Origin: Tildeniella nuda ZEHNDER 1965/U140
Lineage (GTDB): Bacteria > Cyanobacteriota > Cyanobacteriia > Leptolyngbyales > Leptolyngbyaceae
Direction of reading: 5' to 3'
Assembly: GCA_019358895.1 (NCBI GenBank)
Contig: JAHHIG010000003.1
Span: 186,001-250,000 of the forward strand
Length of the DNA: 64,000 bases
Position numbers and translations under genes: made by a program. Of the stretch, positions 36,076 to 45,471 are shown piece by piece (within the stretch, counting starts at the first letter, position 1; every line of letters begins with the position of its first letter). Under the pieces are notes generated by a model. The model was not told the origin of the DNA, ran no database searches, and saw only the letters and a program-made list of their open reading frames with translations.

Positions 36076-37149
36076 ATGAAACCCAAGGATGTGTTCAAAC
36101 TGCTTAAAGATACGGTGACAGAATGGCAGGAAGACAAAGTGCCACTGTGGGCGGCTGCTTTGGCATACTACACAGTTTTTTCGCTGGCTCCACTGTTGTT
36201 AATTGCGATCGCGATCGCGGGTGTCGTTTTTGGAGAAGATGCCGCACGGGGTGAAATCGTTGGGCAAATTCAAGGCTTGGTGGGCAAAGAAGGGGCAACT
36301 GCCATCCAGTCAATGATTCAAAACGCGAATCGACCGGGATCAGGAGGGACGATCGCAACAGTGGTTGGGGTCGTTACACTGATGTTTGGAGCTTCTGGCG
36401 TGTTTGGGCAACTACAGGATGCGCTTAATACAATTTGGGGCGTTAAACCAAAGCCAGGGCAGGGCATCAAAAGTTTTCTTCAGGCTCGCTTTTTGTCTTT
36501 TGCAATGGTGCTGGTCATTGGTTTCTTGCTGCTGGTATCGCTGGTACTTTCGGCAGCATTGGCAGCGATCGGCACCTTTTTCAACCAGTTACTGCCCGAT
36601 GTGGCGATCGTGGGTCAACTGGTCAACTTTCTCGTTTCCTTTGGCTTCATCACCCTCTTATTTGCCGCTATCTATAAGTTTCTGCCGGATGTCAACGTCG
36701 CGTGGAAAGATCTCTGGATTGGTGCCGCTGCGACCGCTTTACTCTTCAATGTTGGTAAGCTTCTGATTGGCGTTTATTTGGGCAGCAGTGGCGCTACATC
36801 GACATATGGTGCCGCAGGTTCGCTCGTTGTGATTTTGCTGTGGGTCTTTTATTCTGCTCAGATTATTTTGTTTGGCGCGGAGTTTACGCAGGTCTTTGCA
36901 AAATATCGTGGCTCTGAAATTACGCCCAGTTCCCATGCGGTGCGTCTGCCACGGGCAACTCAGTCGTCGGTAGAGCAATCGGTTGATCCAGCTATCACTA
37001 CCCAAAATGACAGTGGCGCAATGTCCAGCAAACGGTCAGCCTCGGCTTCAAAAACCCGCTCGATCGCGACTCTCTTAGGCTCGGTTGTCATGCTGGCTGG
37101 AGCCGTGCGGCGATCGACCCCACGATCGCGTCGTCGCAAACGTCGCTAG
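36076..37149 (+). CDS. YihY/BrkB family membrane protein
   Basis: A protein of about 357 residues with about six membrane helices. WAAALAYYTVFSLAPLLLIAIAIAG is the family's first helix motif, followed by GVVTLMFGASGVFGQLQDALNTIW, and KDLWIGAAATALLFNVGKLLIGVYLG then ILLWVFYSAQIILFGAEFTQVFAKYRG near the end. A basic tail (residues about 285-357) ends RSRRRKRR and is probably cytosolic. YihY proteins have been confused with ribonuclease BN; this sequence shows only membrane features, and function is unknown. ATG 36076 is chosen over 36046 by family alignment. Confidence 0.9.
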   Translation: MKPKDVFKLLKDTVTEWQEDKVPLWAAALAYYTVFSLAPLLLIAIAIAGVVFGEDAARGEIVGQIQGLVGKEGATAIQSMIQNANRPGSGGTIATVVGVVTLMFGASGVFGQLQDALNTIWGVKPKPGQGIKSFLQARFLSFAMVLVIGFLLLVSLVLSAALAAIGTFFNQLLPDVAIVGQLVNFLVSFGFITLLFAAIYKFLPDVNVAWKDLWIGAAATALLFNVGKLLIGVYLGSSGATSTYGAAGSLVVILLWVFYSAQIILFGAEFTQVFAKYRGSEITPSSHAVRLPRATQSSVEQSVDPAITTQNDSGAMSSKRSASASKTRSIATLLGSVVMLAGAVRRSTPRSRRRKRR

Positions 37150-37210
37150 ATCCTTTCCACCGTACAGAGCTACTGGCTGACCGCTAAGAGCGAAATGCTC
37201 TGGCAGTCAC

Positions 37211-37729
37211 TTAGCGACACCCCAAGCTGTCGCGTGTATCCGCACCCGTTGATGGATTCACGCCCTGTGCCCGTTTACAGAGTTGAGTGATGTCGTAGCG
37301 ATCGATAATCGCGTCGGTAAAATCGGCACCAGTGATATCTGCTTCATCAAAAATGCTGCGAGATAGGGTCGCTCCAACCAGAATGGCGTTTGTTAGATTC
37401 GCTTTGTAGAAGGTGACGCGATCGCCCAACGCATTTTCTAAATTCGCCCCGGTAAGATTGGCTCCTAAAAGATTGCCCTTTGTCAAAATGGCACCAACCA
37501 TATTGGCTCCAGCAAAGTTAGTACCGCGCATTTCAGCCGCTACAAATACGCCGCCAACCAAATCCATGTTGGAAAAATCTCGGTTGTCTAAAGTCGTATT
37601 GCTGTAGTTGATGGTTTTCGCTTGTGCCAGAGCTGGGCTGGCTCCTAGCATGATCCACAGACATGCTAGTGCGATCGTCAGTAGGACAAGAAGAGACCGT
37701 TTTATCAAAGCAATAAAGGATAACGGCAT
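37211..37729 (-). CDS. Exported (lumenal-type) pentapeptide repeat protein
   Basis: A 172-residue protein. A signal peptide with a hydrophobic core (LLVLLTIALACLWIMLGAS) ends near PALAQA. About 16 pentapeptides follow (residues about 45-145; NFAGANMVGAIL and ANLTGANLEN). The C-terminus has two cysteines in ITQLCKRAQGVNPSTGADTRDSLGC, a cap resembling the plant thylakoid-lumen pentapeptide proteins TL15/TL17. Likely place: thylakoid lumen or periplasm; role unknown. Confidence 0.87.
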   Translation of the reverse strand: MPLSFIALIKRSLLVLLTIALACLWIMLGASPALAQAKTINYSNTTLDNRDFSNMDLVGGVFVAAEMRGTNFAGANMVGAILTKGNLLGANLTGANLENALGDRVTFYKANLTNAILVGATLSRSIFDEADITGADFTDAIIDRYDITQLCKRAQGVNPSTGADTRDSLGCR

Positions 37730-37958
37730 AAAAAATTGGTTGACGAGTTAAATATAGCAGTCCCAAAGCAGTTGTGAGCGGCACTGAAGCCTTGAACCAT
37801 CAGCGGTCAGCTATCAGTTTTTCTTTGACCGCTGACCGCTAAGCGCTGCTAGCCATCTTGCTTCTCACCATTCATCCAGGATCGCTATATGTACTGCTGT
37901 TCGCTAACAACCCGCTTTTTCAATGCCTCGACTTTCATAGTATTTGCGTTGCTTGTGC

Positions 37959-39350
37959 CTATTTGGTCGGCATCGTCCAATCATTGCCCACACGGATCGT
38001 TAGGTCAGATTCTAAATCACCCGTTGAATCAGCTTCGACCTGACCGATCCCCAGCAGGCTTTTTAGTGTTTTAGCGCCGCTTAAATCGCCTTGCTGCGCG
38101 ATAATCTGGGTCTGGCGCTGTTGATCAGACCAGTCAGCGGCAATGTAAACGTTGGAAAACCCTCGTTTGACTAAATAGCGACGCAGTTGGTCGGCAGCAT
38201 CAGGTTTGCTCGAAGCGTTTTGAATCGCAATTTTGAGGTCGTTGGCTGAGCGAAGCTGGTCAGTGGTTGTAGTGGCTGACTCACTGTTGAAATATTGTTG
38301 AACGACTCGATCGCGCCCCTCAGTACTCATAATCCAATAACTGGCATCGAACTCAGTAGGCGTGCTGAACCGACCGGGTAGCATCACCATTTTGAAGTTA
38401 CCCTGGCTTAATTGCCGCCCAGCGCCCGTCAGTGCAAGCATCTCCTCCAGGCTCAGATTTGTGTCAATGTACTTCTGCATGGCTGACACCAACCCAGGTA
38501 GTCGTGGGATCACCGTGGGATTAGTGACTCGCTTAAGCAAGGCTTTGAGTAAGGTCTGTTGGCGCTGAACGCGCCCAATATCCCCGTAGGCATCGTGACG
38601 AAACCGGGCAAACTGCTCTGCTTGATTGCCATTCAGTGTTTGCAGCCCAGCGGTAAGGTTGATGGTAAGCTTCTGCGTTTTATCGACGTAGGACATTGCC
38701 TGGGGTACATAAACCTCGACTCCGCCCAGGAGATCAACCAGTTCTCGAAACGCCGCTGTGTCAACCCGCACGTAGCGATCGATCGTAACCCCATTCAAAA
38801 TACCACTGACCGTTTTAGCGGCTAGTTCTGCACCACCTCTGACATTGGCATCGTTGATTTTGGCAGTGCCAATAGTAGGGAGATTAACTTGAGTATCACG
38901 GGGAATCGACAGCAACCTTACCGACTCATCAGTCGGGTCTACTCTTAGTAGTAGCATCGTGTCGCTGCGACCGTTGAATAGCTCTTTTGAGCCTGCCTTT
39001 GCGCCAGGAACACGATCGATCCCCATCACCAGAATATTGACTGGACGACCGACCTGATACTGAAAACCAGACTGCCAGGACGTGCCGTCTGACGACTGCG
39101 CCCCTTTTTGACTTGACGCGATGCCTGTGGGTAAGGGAAGCAAAAGTGCAGCAGTGACACCGATCGCCGTCGAAAGTGCCGCTACAGCGACCAAGGCTAA
39201 ACGTTTGAGTAGCCACCCAGCAGAGGCGGTTTCTTGAGACGGTGAGGTAGCGATCGCAGGCTGTAATGGAATGGTAGAACTCAAATGCCCTTTGGATGGT
39301 TCAGCAGCATTAGATGGCTGAACGTTTGTGCCTTTTTCAGTTTGTGTCAC
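37959..39350 (-). CDS. LytR-CpsA-Psr (LCP) family protein
   Basis: A 463-residue membrane-anchored protein. A cytosolic tail (1-45) and one membrane helix (about 46-70) lead to an LCP domain with VNILVMGIDRVPG, FNGRSDTMLLLRVDPTDESVRLLSIPRDTQV, TAKINDANVRGG and QAEQFARFRHDAYGDIGRVQRQQ, including the arginines and aspartates that bind polyprenyl pyrophosphate. The C-terminal part (about 370-460) matches LytR_C. LCP enzymes attach polysaccharides to the cell wall. Convergent with nothing close; divergent from the ferredoxin gene. Confidence 0.92.
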   Translation of the reverse strand: MTQTEKGTNVQPSNAAEPSKGHLSSTIPLQPAIATSPSQETASAGWLLKRLALVAVAALSTAIGVTAALLLPLPTGIASSQKGAQSSDGTSWQSGFQYQVGRPVNILVMGIDRVPGAKAGSKELFNGRSDTMLLLRVDPTDESVRLLSIPRDTQVNLPTIGTAKINDANVRGGAELAAKTVSGILNGVTIDRYVRVDTAAFRELVDLLGGVEVYVPQAMSYVDKTQKLTINLTAGLQTLNGNQAEQFARFRHDAYGDIGRVQRQQTLLKALLKRVTNPTVIPRLPGLVSAMQKYIDTNLSLEEMLALTGAGRQLSQGNFKMVMLPGRFSTPTEFDASYWIMSTEGRDRVVQQYFNSESATTTTDQLRSANDLKIAIQNASSKPDAADQLRRYLVKRGFSNVYIAADWSDQQRQTQIIAQQGDLSGAKTLKSLLGIGQVEADSTGDLESDLTIRVGNDWTMPTK

Positions 39351-39586
39351 TACCAGCGATCCTTCCTATTAAACTTAGACAGTTACAGCTTGCCTATTCC
39401 AACGACGAATCCAGCTTGTCGAGCATTATAGCGTGAGCATGCCTTAGACCTGCTCTGCATCCAGACAGAATCCCTCCATATGCGTTAAGTAGCTGCCGTT
39501 ATCGTCAAGAATGAGCCTTTTTAGCTAGCTTCAGACTTAGAGCCATTTGCAATCTCCAATGCCCTTCTAAAGCCCATTCTGAATTC

Positions 39587-39955
39587 ATGCCGCATTTTTA
39601 CACTGTCCGCATTCACGATCGCCGCACGCATCAGCGCTATACCGTCGAAGTGCCTGACGATCGCTACATCTTGCATACTGCGGAAGCGCAGGGAGTGGCG
39701 TTGCCCTTCGCCTGCCGCAATGGGGCTTGTACAACGTGTGCTGTCCGCGTTCTAGCAGGCGAACTCTTTCAGCCAGAAGCAATGGGCTTGTCGCCTAAGC
39801 TTCAGGAACAAGGGTATGCACTGCTGTGCGTCAGCTATGCTCGGTCTGACCTGGAAGTGGAAACCCAGGACGAAGATGAAGTTTACGAGCTTCAGTTTGG
39901 TCGCTACTTCGGTAAGGGCAAAATAAGAGCAGGATTGCCGCTGGACGAAGAGTAG
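39587..39955 (+). CDS. [2Fe-2S] ferredoxin with C-terminal extension (FdC2-like)
   Basis: A 122-residue plant-type ferredoxin. Cluster ligands are in LPFACRNGACTTCAVRV (CxxxxCxxC) and the fourth cysteine in GYALLCVSYARSDLEVETQDEDEVYELQFGR. The tail of about 25 residues after that (GRYFGKGKIRAGLPLDEE) and the sequence pattern fit the low-abundance FdC2 group with an extended C-terminus rather than PetF. It is a soluble electron carrier; partners are unknown. The nuclease gene starts 3 bp after its stop, so they share a transcript. Confidence 0.9.
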   Translation: MPHFYTVRIHDRRTHQRYTVEVPDDRYILHTAEAQGVALPFACRNGACTTCAVRVLAGELFQPEAMGLSPKLQEQGYALLCVSYARSDLEVETQDEDEVYELQFGRYFGKGKIRAGLPLDEE

Positions 39956-39958
39956 AGC

Positions 39959-40561
39959 ATGAAACATTCACAATGGGTCGTTTGGAAGCACTGGAAAGGG
40001 TTGATCTTCAAGGTTGCCCTTTTCATTTTCCTCACTGGCTGTCAATCGATGGTGCCGTCTCAGGGGCTTACAGTTGAGGCTAAGCACATTATTAGTGGGC
40101 GCGAGTTTGAGGTTGCAGGGGTTGTAGCAGCACCAGATGTGACCGAGCGTATCCGGTTGGAAGGCATTGATGTGCCCGATGTGAGTCAGCAGCCTTGGGG
40201 CGAAGCGGCAAAGGCTTATCTGGAGCAGCGTCTTCGCAATCAGACCGTGCTGCTAGAAACGGATGCAGAACCACGAGACGCGATCGGGCGACGACTGGCT
40301 TACGTTTGGCAGAGTCGGGTACTGCTGAACGAAGCGCTGGTGGCAAACGGCTATGCGATCGTCTCGCCCCATCCGCCCAATCGCAAATATGATCAACGGC
40401 TGATCCACGCCCAGGAGTATGCAAGAGTGTTAGGGCTGGGAGTTTGGAAGCCTGATCAACCATTGAAAGTGAGTCCGGCTGAGTTTCGTAGCCAGCGGCG
40501 GCAGGAGAGAATGGGAGTGGGCTTCGACGTGAGCGCTCAGCCGAACGGGAGTAGGGAGTAG
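39959..40561 (+). CDS. Thermonuclease-family lipoprotein (SNase fold)
   Basis: A 200-residue protein. A hydrophobic start with lipobox (FLTGC, cysteine near 28) suggests membrane anchoring as a lipoprotein. The SNase-like domain reads ERIRLEGIDVPDVSQQPWGEAAKAYLEQRL, then AIGRRLAYVW and EALVANGYAIVSPHPPNRKYDQRLIHAQEYAR. The catalytic arginine of RLEGID is kept; the glutamate region differs from staphylococcal nuclease, so activity is not assured. It is translationally linked to the ferredoxin upstream (3-bp gap). A GGGGAGT repeat abuts its 3' end. Confidence 0.85.
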   Translation: MKHSQWVVWKHWKGLIFKVALFIFLTGCQSMVPSQGLTVEAKHIISGREFEVAGVVAAPDVTERIRLEGIDVPDVSQQPWGEAAKAYLEQRLRNQTVLLETDAEPRDAIGRRLAYVWQSRVLLNEALVANGYAIVSPHPPNRKYDQRLIHAQEYARVLGLGVWKPDQPLKVSPAEFRSQRRQERMGVGFDVSAQPNGSRE

Positions 40562-40685
40562 GGAGTGGGGAGTGGGGAGTGGGGAGTGGGGAGTTGCTTC
40601 TTTGTACTCCTATTCTTTCTTGAGCTTCATTCCTATGATGTCCATTTTTTAGTGTCTGAATCGTTAATTCCTCATTGTTAGTTTT

Positions 40686-41522
40686 ATGAGTTCTGACTTT
40701 AACCAGCTCCAAATTTTTCTTGACGTTGCGACAGAAGCGGTGATGGCAGCAGGCACCATTTTGCAAGATTATTGGGGAAACCTGACGGCGATCGAAGAAA
40801 AGGGTCGTCCTGGTGATCTGGTAACCGAGGCAGATAAGGCAGCGGAAGCCGCGATTTTGAAGGTGTTGCATCAGCATGTCCCCGATCACAACATCCTGGC
40901 TGAAGAGTCGGGGCAGTTGGGCAACCAGGAGAGTCCCTGTCTGTGGGCGATCGATCCACTGGACGGGACAACCAATTATGCCCATCAGTATCCTGTTTCA
41001 GCCGTTTCAGTCGGTTTGCTGGTCAAAGGAGTCCCTCAAGTGGGCGCAATCTTTGATCCCTTTCGACAGGAACTCTTTCGTGCGGCTAAGGGCTTGGGCG
41101 CAACGTGCAATCGTCGCCCAATTTGGGTTTCTCAAACAGCAACCCTGGAGAAGAGTTTGCTGGTGACAGGCTTCGCATACGATCGTCGCCAAACGACAGA
41201 CAACAACTACGCTGAGTTTTGCTACCTCACGCATTTGACGCAGGGTGTGCGGCGCGGCGGTTCTGCGGCATTGGATCTGGCGTATGTTGCCTGTGGTCGG
41301 CTGGATGGCTACTGGGAACGGGGACTATCGCCCTGGGACATTGCTGCTGGCATCGTCTTAGTTGAGGAAGCGGGGGGACTGGTGACAGCCTACGATCGCA
41401 GCCCGATGGACATTGGCACCGGACGGATTTTGGCAACCAATGGACAACTGCATTCGAGCTTGAGTCAGGCGTTGCAGGAGGTGCCGCCGTTGTCGGAGTG
41501 GGGAGTAGGGAGTGGGGAGTAG
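40686..41522 (+). CDS. suhB: Inositol monophosphatase family protein
   Basis: A 278-residue magnesium-dependent phosphatase. LVTEADKAAE, ILAEESGQLG, WAIDPLDGTTNYAHQYP (metal sites) and GLSPWDIAAGIVLVEEAGG (second metal aspartate) are all present. Substrates in cyanobacteria may be inositol phosphate, fructose-1,6-bisphosphate or histidinol phosphate. The last residues (SEWGVGSGE) are encoded by the start of a GGGGAGTAGG simple repeat that continues past the stop to 41575, so the C-terminus appears extended by the repeat. Confidence 0.9.
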   Translation: MSSDFNQLQIFLDVATEAVMAAGTILQDYWGNLTAIEEKGRPGDLVTEADKAAEAAILKVLHQHVPDHNILAEESGQLGNQESPCLWAIDPLDGTTNYAHQYPVSAVSVGLLVKGVPQVGAIFDPFRQELFRAAKGLGATCNRRPIWVSQTATLEKSLLVTGFAYDRRQTTDNNYAEFCYLTHLTQGVRRGGSAALDLAYVACGRLDGYWERGLSPWDIAAGIVLVEEAGGLVTAYDRSPMDIGTGRILATNGQLHSSLSQALQEVPPLSEWGVGSGE

Positions 41523-41722
41523 GGAGTGGGGAGTAGGGAGTGGGGAGTGGGGAGTAGGGAGTAGGGAGTGGGGAGCGATTTTTGGACGCTGCTGTCGATC
41601 GCCGCTCTATACCTTAAAAAAACTTTCATTTCCTGAACGTTTAGTACACTACGCTAACGTGCAGCTTGCTCAGTCGGTATTACACTAGAAGGAATTTCCA
41701 CGGTAGCCCAGCGGATTGCACT

Positions 41723-42670
41723 ATGTCTTTCCAAATCGAGCGCGGACTGTTTCTTTTAGATTTCATGGATCATCATGCGATCCTCGGAGTGTCAGTAGAT
41801 GCCGAAATTAAGGACATCCGTAAGCGGTACTTGAAAATTGCCCGTCTGCTCCATCCTGATAGTGGAGCATCGGAGACTGATGCCGCGCGACAACGTGCCA
41901 GCGAGTTATTGTCAAAGCTAGTGAATCCTGCCTGGGAAAAACTGTCGCAGGAGCGCGATCGTAGTGAGTACATGCTTGTGCTGAAGCTCAAAGGGCAGCA
42001 AGGGTTGCGGCAACAGAGCGATTTCACACTCGGCAATCTGGCAAAACAGCTTTCTACGTCCACTAATCCTGACCACTTCTACGCAACATCGCTTAAAGAA
42101 TTGGCAGAAAAACAGTATGAACAGTTAGACCAGACGTTGGAATTGACGGCTCAACTGAGCGAACTCAACCTGGTTTACCTGATGCGTAAGGAGTCTAACG
42201 GCGAACTCAAGACAGGTGAGAAGAAGGCTCAGCGAACAACTGCGGCACCACGTGAACCGAAGACTCCTGCGCCTGACCCAGTGCTGCCACGCGAATCGCA
42301 AGCTGATCAGTACTATCGGCGCGCCGAGGCGTACGTTGCCAAAAATAATTTTGCTCAGGCGACCTTAGAGCTACGCGATGCGCTCCAGGCTGATCCCAAC
42401 AACAGCCGCTGTCACAGCTTAATGGGTATGATCTACCTGAAGCAAAATCAGGGGACAATGGCGAAGATTCACTTCAATAAAGCACTACAGTTGAACCCGC
42501 AAGACACCATGGCGCACGAAGGTAAACAACGGCTGGAGCAACATTCGGCTGGCAAGGCGATCGGCTCCACTTCTAAGGAAAAGGCATCGACAAAGACCAC
42601 TTCTGACAAGAAACCAGATGACAAAGCGGGCGGGGGGTTGTTCGGTTTATTTGGCGGGAAGAAAAAATAA
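41723..42670 (+). CDS. J-domain protein with TPR repeats
   Basis: A protein of about 315 residues. The N-terminal J-like domain (about 12-85) has DHHAILGVSVDAEIKDIRKRYLKIARLLHPD; the canonical HPD is present, so it can in principle stimulate Hsp70. A linker rich in lysine, threonine and proline follows, then two TPRs (QADQYYRRAEAYVAKNNFAQ; CHSLMGMIYLKQNQGTMAKI) and a lysine-rich, glycine-rich tail (GLFGLFGGKKK). It overlaps the next gene, hisZ, by one base (TAATG), implying coupled translation. ATG 41723 is chosen over 41666. Confidence 0.88.
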   Translation: MSFQIERGLFLLDFMDHHAILGVSVDAEIKDIRKRYLKIARLLHPDSGASETDAARQRASELLSKLVNPAWEKLSQERDRSEYMLVLKLKGQQGLRQQSDFTLGNLAKQLSTSTNPDHFYATSLKELAEKQYEQLDQTLELTAQLSELNLVYLMRKESNGELKTGEKKAQRTTAAPREPKTPAPDPVLPRESQADQYYRRAEAYVAKNNFAQATLELRDALQADPNNSRCHSLMGMIYLKQNQGTMAKIHFNKALQLNPQDTMAHEGKQRLEQHSAGKAIGSTSKEKASTKTTSDKKPDDKAGGGLFGLFGGKKK

Positions 42671-43911
42671 TGGTGTATCAACCACCAGTGGGAGCCAGAG
42701 ATTTGTTGCCCCTGGATGTGGCTCAAAAACGCTGGATTGAAGATCGTCTCCAGCAAATGTTTCAGCGTTGGGGGTATCACCGCATTATTACCTCAACGCT
42801 GGAGCGACTGGATACACTTATGGCAGGCGGGGCGATTCAGCGATCGACCGTCATCCAGCTTCAAGACTCAGACGATGAACAGTTGGGGTTGCGTCCAGAG
42901 CTGACTGCATCGATCGCCCGTGCTGCTGTGACCCGCATGACAGGTGCAACCCATCCGCTTCGCCTTTATTACAACGCCAATGTTTTTCAACGAGCGCAGG
43001 AAAGCAGCTACAGCCGTCAGCAAGAGTTTTATCAAGCAGGCGTGGAGTTAGTCGGTGCGGGTGGCTTACTCGCCGATGCGGAAGTTTTACTACTCTTGCT
43101 CGACTGTCTTCGCAGTCTGGGCTTGCATCAGTGGTCAGTCATTCTTGGCGAAGCCGGACTCACGCGATCGCTCCTTTCCGTCTTCCCCCTACCCCTACGC
43201 AATAAGGTACGGCAGGCGCTTGCTAGACTCGATCGGATGACGTTAGAAACCCTCCCTATGTCTCCAGAGTTGCGCGATCGTGCACTCCTGCTGCTTGACC
43301 TGCGTGGACGACCTGCCGACGTTCTGCAACGGCTCGCAACCTTAAATCTAGATGCCTCCCAACAGGATGCTGTCAATAACCTCAAATCGCTCATTGACCT
43401 ACTACAAGAAAGCGATCCCACACCCCACACCCCACACCCCATACCCCATACCCTCATCCTCGACCTCAGCCTGATCCGCACCCTTGATTACTACACAGGC
43501 GTTGTCTTTGAAGTCGTTAATACCAGCGAAGCTGGACAGTATGTTTTGGGACAGGGCGGACGCTATGACCAGCTTTTAGGTCTATACCATCCTGAGGGGC
43601 AAACGTATCCCGGCATTGGCTTTGCCCTTCAGCTTGAGTCTTTGCATCAAGTCCTGCTACCAACGGGACAACTACCTCACCAAACGCCTGGTAGCGATTG
43701 GCTGGTTGTACCAGAAAGCCCCAAAGCATACACTGCTGCTCTTGCCTATGCCCAGACCCTACGCCATGACACTACGGTTAGGGTCGAATTGGACTTAGAT
43801 ACTCGCACCGCCGCTGAAACGTATGACTATGCTCACCATCGCCGTATCGCCCAAATTGCCTGGGTAAAGCCCGATGGTAAAGCGGTGATTGAAACGGTGA
43901 ACCAGCAATAA
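42670..43911 (+). CDS. hisZ: ATP phosphoribosyltransferase regulatory subunit (HisZ)
   Basis: A 413-residue histidyl-tRNA synthetase paralogue that activates HisG in histidine synthesis. GARDLLPLDVAQKRWIEDRL, LRPELTASIARAAVTRM, RAQESSYSRQQEFYQAGVELVG and LDYYTGVVFEVV (class II core) are recognisable, and the anticodon-binding domain is short. At about residues 248-262 a CACACCCCA-type simple repeat (about 43418-43452) is translated as HTPHPIPHT, an insertion in a loop. The start codon overlaps the preceding stop. Confidence 0.9.
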   Translation: MVYQPPVGARDLLPLDVAQKRWIEDRLQQMFQRWGYHRIITSTLERLDTLMAGGAIQRSTVIQLQDSDDEQLGLRPELTASIARAAVTRMTGATHPLRLYYNANVFQRAQESSYSRQQEFYQAGVELVGAGGLLADAEVLLLLLDCLRSLGLHQWSVILGEAGLTRSLLSVFPLPLRNKVRQALARLDRMTLETLPMSPELRDRALLLLDLRGRPADVLQRLATLNLDASQQDAVNNLKSLIDLLQESDPTPHTPHPIPHTLILDLSLIRTLDYYTGVVFEVVNTSEAGQYVLGQGGRYDQLLGLYHPEGQTYPGIGFALQLESLHQVLLPTGQLPHQTPGSDWLVVPESPKAYTAALAYAQTLRHDTTVRVELDLDTRTAAETYDYAHHRRIAQIAWVKPDGKAVIETVNQQ

Positions 43912-43999
43912 TAGAGTGATGAGTGGTTGGTTTTTAGTTGTTCGAAGCAGCCTTACCAACAACTAAAAACTAAAAACTAAAAACCTTAGAGAAAACACT

Positions 44000-44227
44000 G
44001 TGTCGCATACGATCGTTACAAATACCTGCGAAGGCGTTGCCGACTGCGTTGATGCCTGCCCCGTTGCCTGCATCCATCCTGGACCCAGCAAAAACACAAA
44101 AGGCACCGATTGGTACTGGATTGACTTCGCCACCTGTATTGATTGTGGTATTTGTTTGCAAGTGTGCCCTGTCGCCGGGGCGATCGTCCCCGAAGAACGC
44201 CCAGACCTGCAAGAAACACCGCAGTAA
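44000..44227 (+). CDS. 4Fe-4S ferredoxin
   Basis: A 75-residue bacterial-type ferredoxin with two cluster motifs. The first is NTCEGVADCVDACPVACIHPG (C10, C16, C20, C24) and the second CIDCGICLQVCPV (CxxCxxCxxxCP). The wider first spacing (Cx5Cx3C) resembles ferredoxins that hold a [3Fe-4S] or modified [4Fe-4S] cluster. The start is a GTG at 44000. It is a soluble electron carrier; the partner is unknown. Located between hisZ and a LivF-type ATPase on the same strand. Confidence 0.9.
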   Translation: MSHTIVTNTCEGVADCVDACPVACIHPGPSKNTKGTDWYWIDFATCIDCGICLQVCPVAGAIVPEERPDLQETPQ

Positions 44228-44323
44228 GACGTTGGGTTTTGATTCAAGGCATTCTCCCTCTGCGTCTCTGTGTCTCTGCGGTTGTCTCCCCTCCGTCCCA
44301 GCTCCTTACAATCGCCCCTCCTC

Positions 44324-45055
44324 ATGCCCGACTCATCTCCCCTCCTTGAAGTTCACAACGTCTACGCTGGATACATCAAAGACCTGGACATTCTACAAGG
44401 AGTAAATTTCAAGCTGTATCCTGGTGAACTGGTTGCGGTGATCGGTCCCAATGGTGCAGGCAAATCGACGTTGGCAAAAACAATCTTTGGACTACTCGTG
44501 CCTCATACAGGCAGCATTGTTTTCAAGGATAAAAGCATCACAGGGCTGAAGTCTGACCAGATTGTGCAGCTTGGCATGGGCTACATTCCCCAAATCGCAA
44601 ACGTGTTTCGCTCTCTGACCGTTGAGGAGAACCTGGAAATGGGAGCGTTTGTGCGCGATGTGCCGCTGCAACCGCTGAAGGAAGAGATTTTTGCGACTTT
44701 TCCAGCACTGGCGAGTCGACGAAAACAGCGTGCAGGGACGCTTTCAGGCGGCGAACGCCAAATGTTGGCAATGGGCAAAGCACTCATGCTCAAACCCAGT
44801 CTGCTCTTGCTTGACGAACCATCGGCAGCGCTCTCTCCCATTTTGGTCAACAGCGTGTTTGAACAGATTAAGCGGATTAATCAGGGCGGCATGGCGATCG
44901 TCCTGGTGGAGCAAAACGCCCGCAAAGCTCTGGAAATGGCAGACCGTGGCTATGTCTTGGAGTCTGGGCGCGATCGCTTTGAGGGTCGCGGCATCGATCT
45001 ATTGAATGATCCTAAAGTAGGCGAACTGTATCTGGGCGCAACGACGGCGCATTAA
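44324..45055 (+). CDS. livF: Branched-chain/neutral amino acid ABC transporter ATPase (LivF/NatE-type)
   Basis: A protein of about 243 residues. Walker A GPNGAGKST, Q-loop IPQIANVFRSLTVEENLEMG, signature LSGGERQMLAMGKAL, Walker B LLLLDEPSAALSP and H-loop region VLVEQNARKALEMADRGYVLE. The Q in place of the H-loop histidine (VEQNA) is normal for LivF. It powers uptake of amino acids with LivG/LivHM-type partners, none of which is adjacent, as in the scattered Nat genes of cyanobacteria. ATG 44324 is preferred to the ORF start at 44270, which lies in a repeat. Confidence 0.9.
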   Translation: MPDSSPLLEVHNVYAGYIKDLDILQGVNFKLYPGELVAVIGPNGAGKSTLAKTIFGLLVPHTGSIVFKDKSITGLKSDQIVQLGMGYIPQIANVFRSLTVEENLEMGAFVRDVPLQPLKEEIFATFPALASRRKQRAGTLSGGERQMLAMGKALMLKPSLLLLDEPSAALSPILVNSVFEQIKRINQGGMAIVLVEQNARKALEMADRGYVLESGRDRFEGRGIDLLNDPKVGELYLGATTAH

Positions 45056-45078
45056 AGGCTCGATTTCTTCACCTTTAT

Positions 45079-45471
45079 GTGCACGATTCTCCTGGAGAGA
45101 CACTGCGTGAACGCCATCAATTGCTGGAGGCTTTCTACATCCCTTGCCTGGAGCGCTCGCTGACCTACGATCGCGCGGTTGGTTTCTTTTCAAGCACATC
45201 ACTCGCCGCCGCTGCCAGAGGCATTACGGCGCTGATTCGAGTTGGTGGCAGGATGCGCTTGATTGCTTCGTCTCATTTATCGCAAGCCGATGCCGATGCG
45301 ATCGCCCAGGGACTAAAACAGCGAGAAGACGTGATCACAGCCGTACTGCTGCATGAACTGGAGCAGCTAGACCAACTGGCTCCCGATCGGCTTGCTTATC
45401 TGGCATGGCTGCTGAGTAAAGGACGACTGGAAATCAAGTTGGCAGTCAAGCCCTTTGGTCGTCTTTGCTAG
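45079..45471 (+). pseudogene. 5' fragment of a PLD-domain helicase-type protein
   Basis: 130 codons resemble the N-terminus of large helicases with a phospholipase D-like domain: LYVHDSPGETLRERHQLLEA (frame read from before the GTG), YIPCLERSLTYDRAVGFFSSTSLAAAARG, MRLIASSHLS and [16 protein letters not shown]. The homology stops at about 45450, where an IS1-type remnant begins. Such helicases are often part of defence islands; here the protein is truncated to one-tenth of the usual length, so it is dead unless the fragment has a separate use. Confidence 0.75.
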
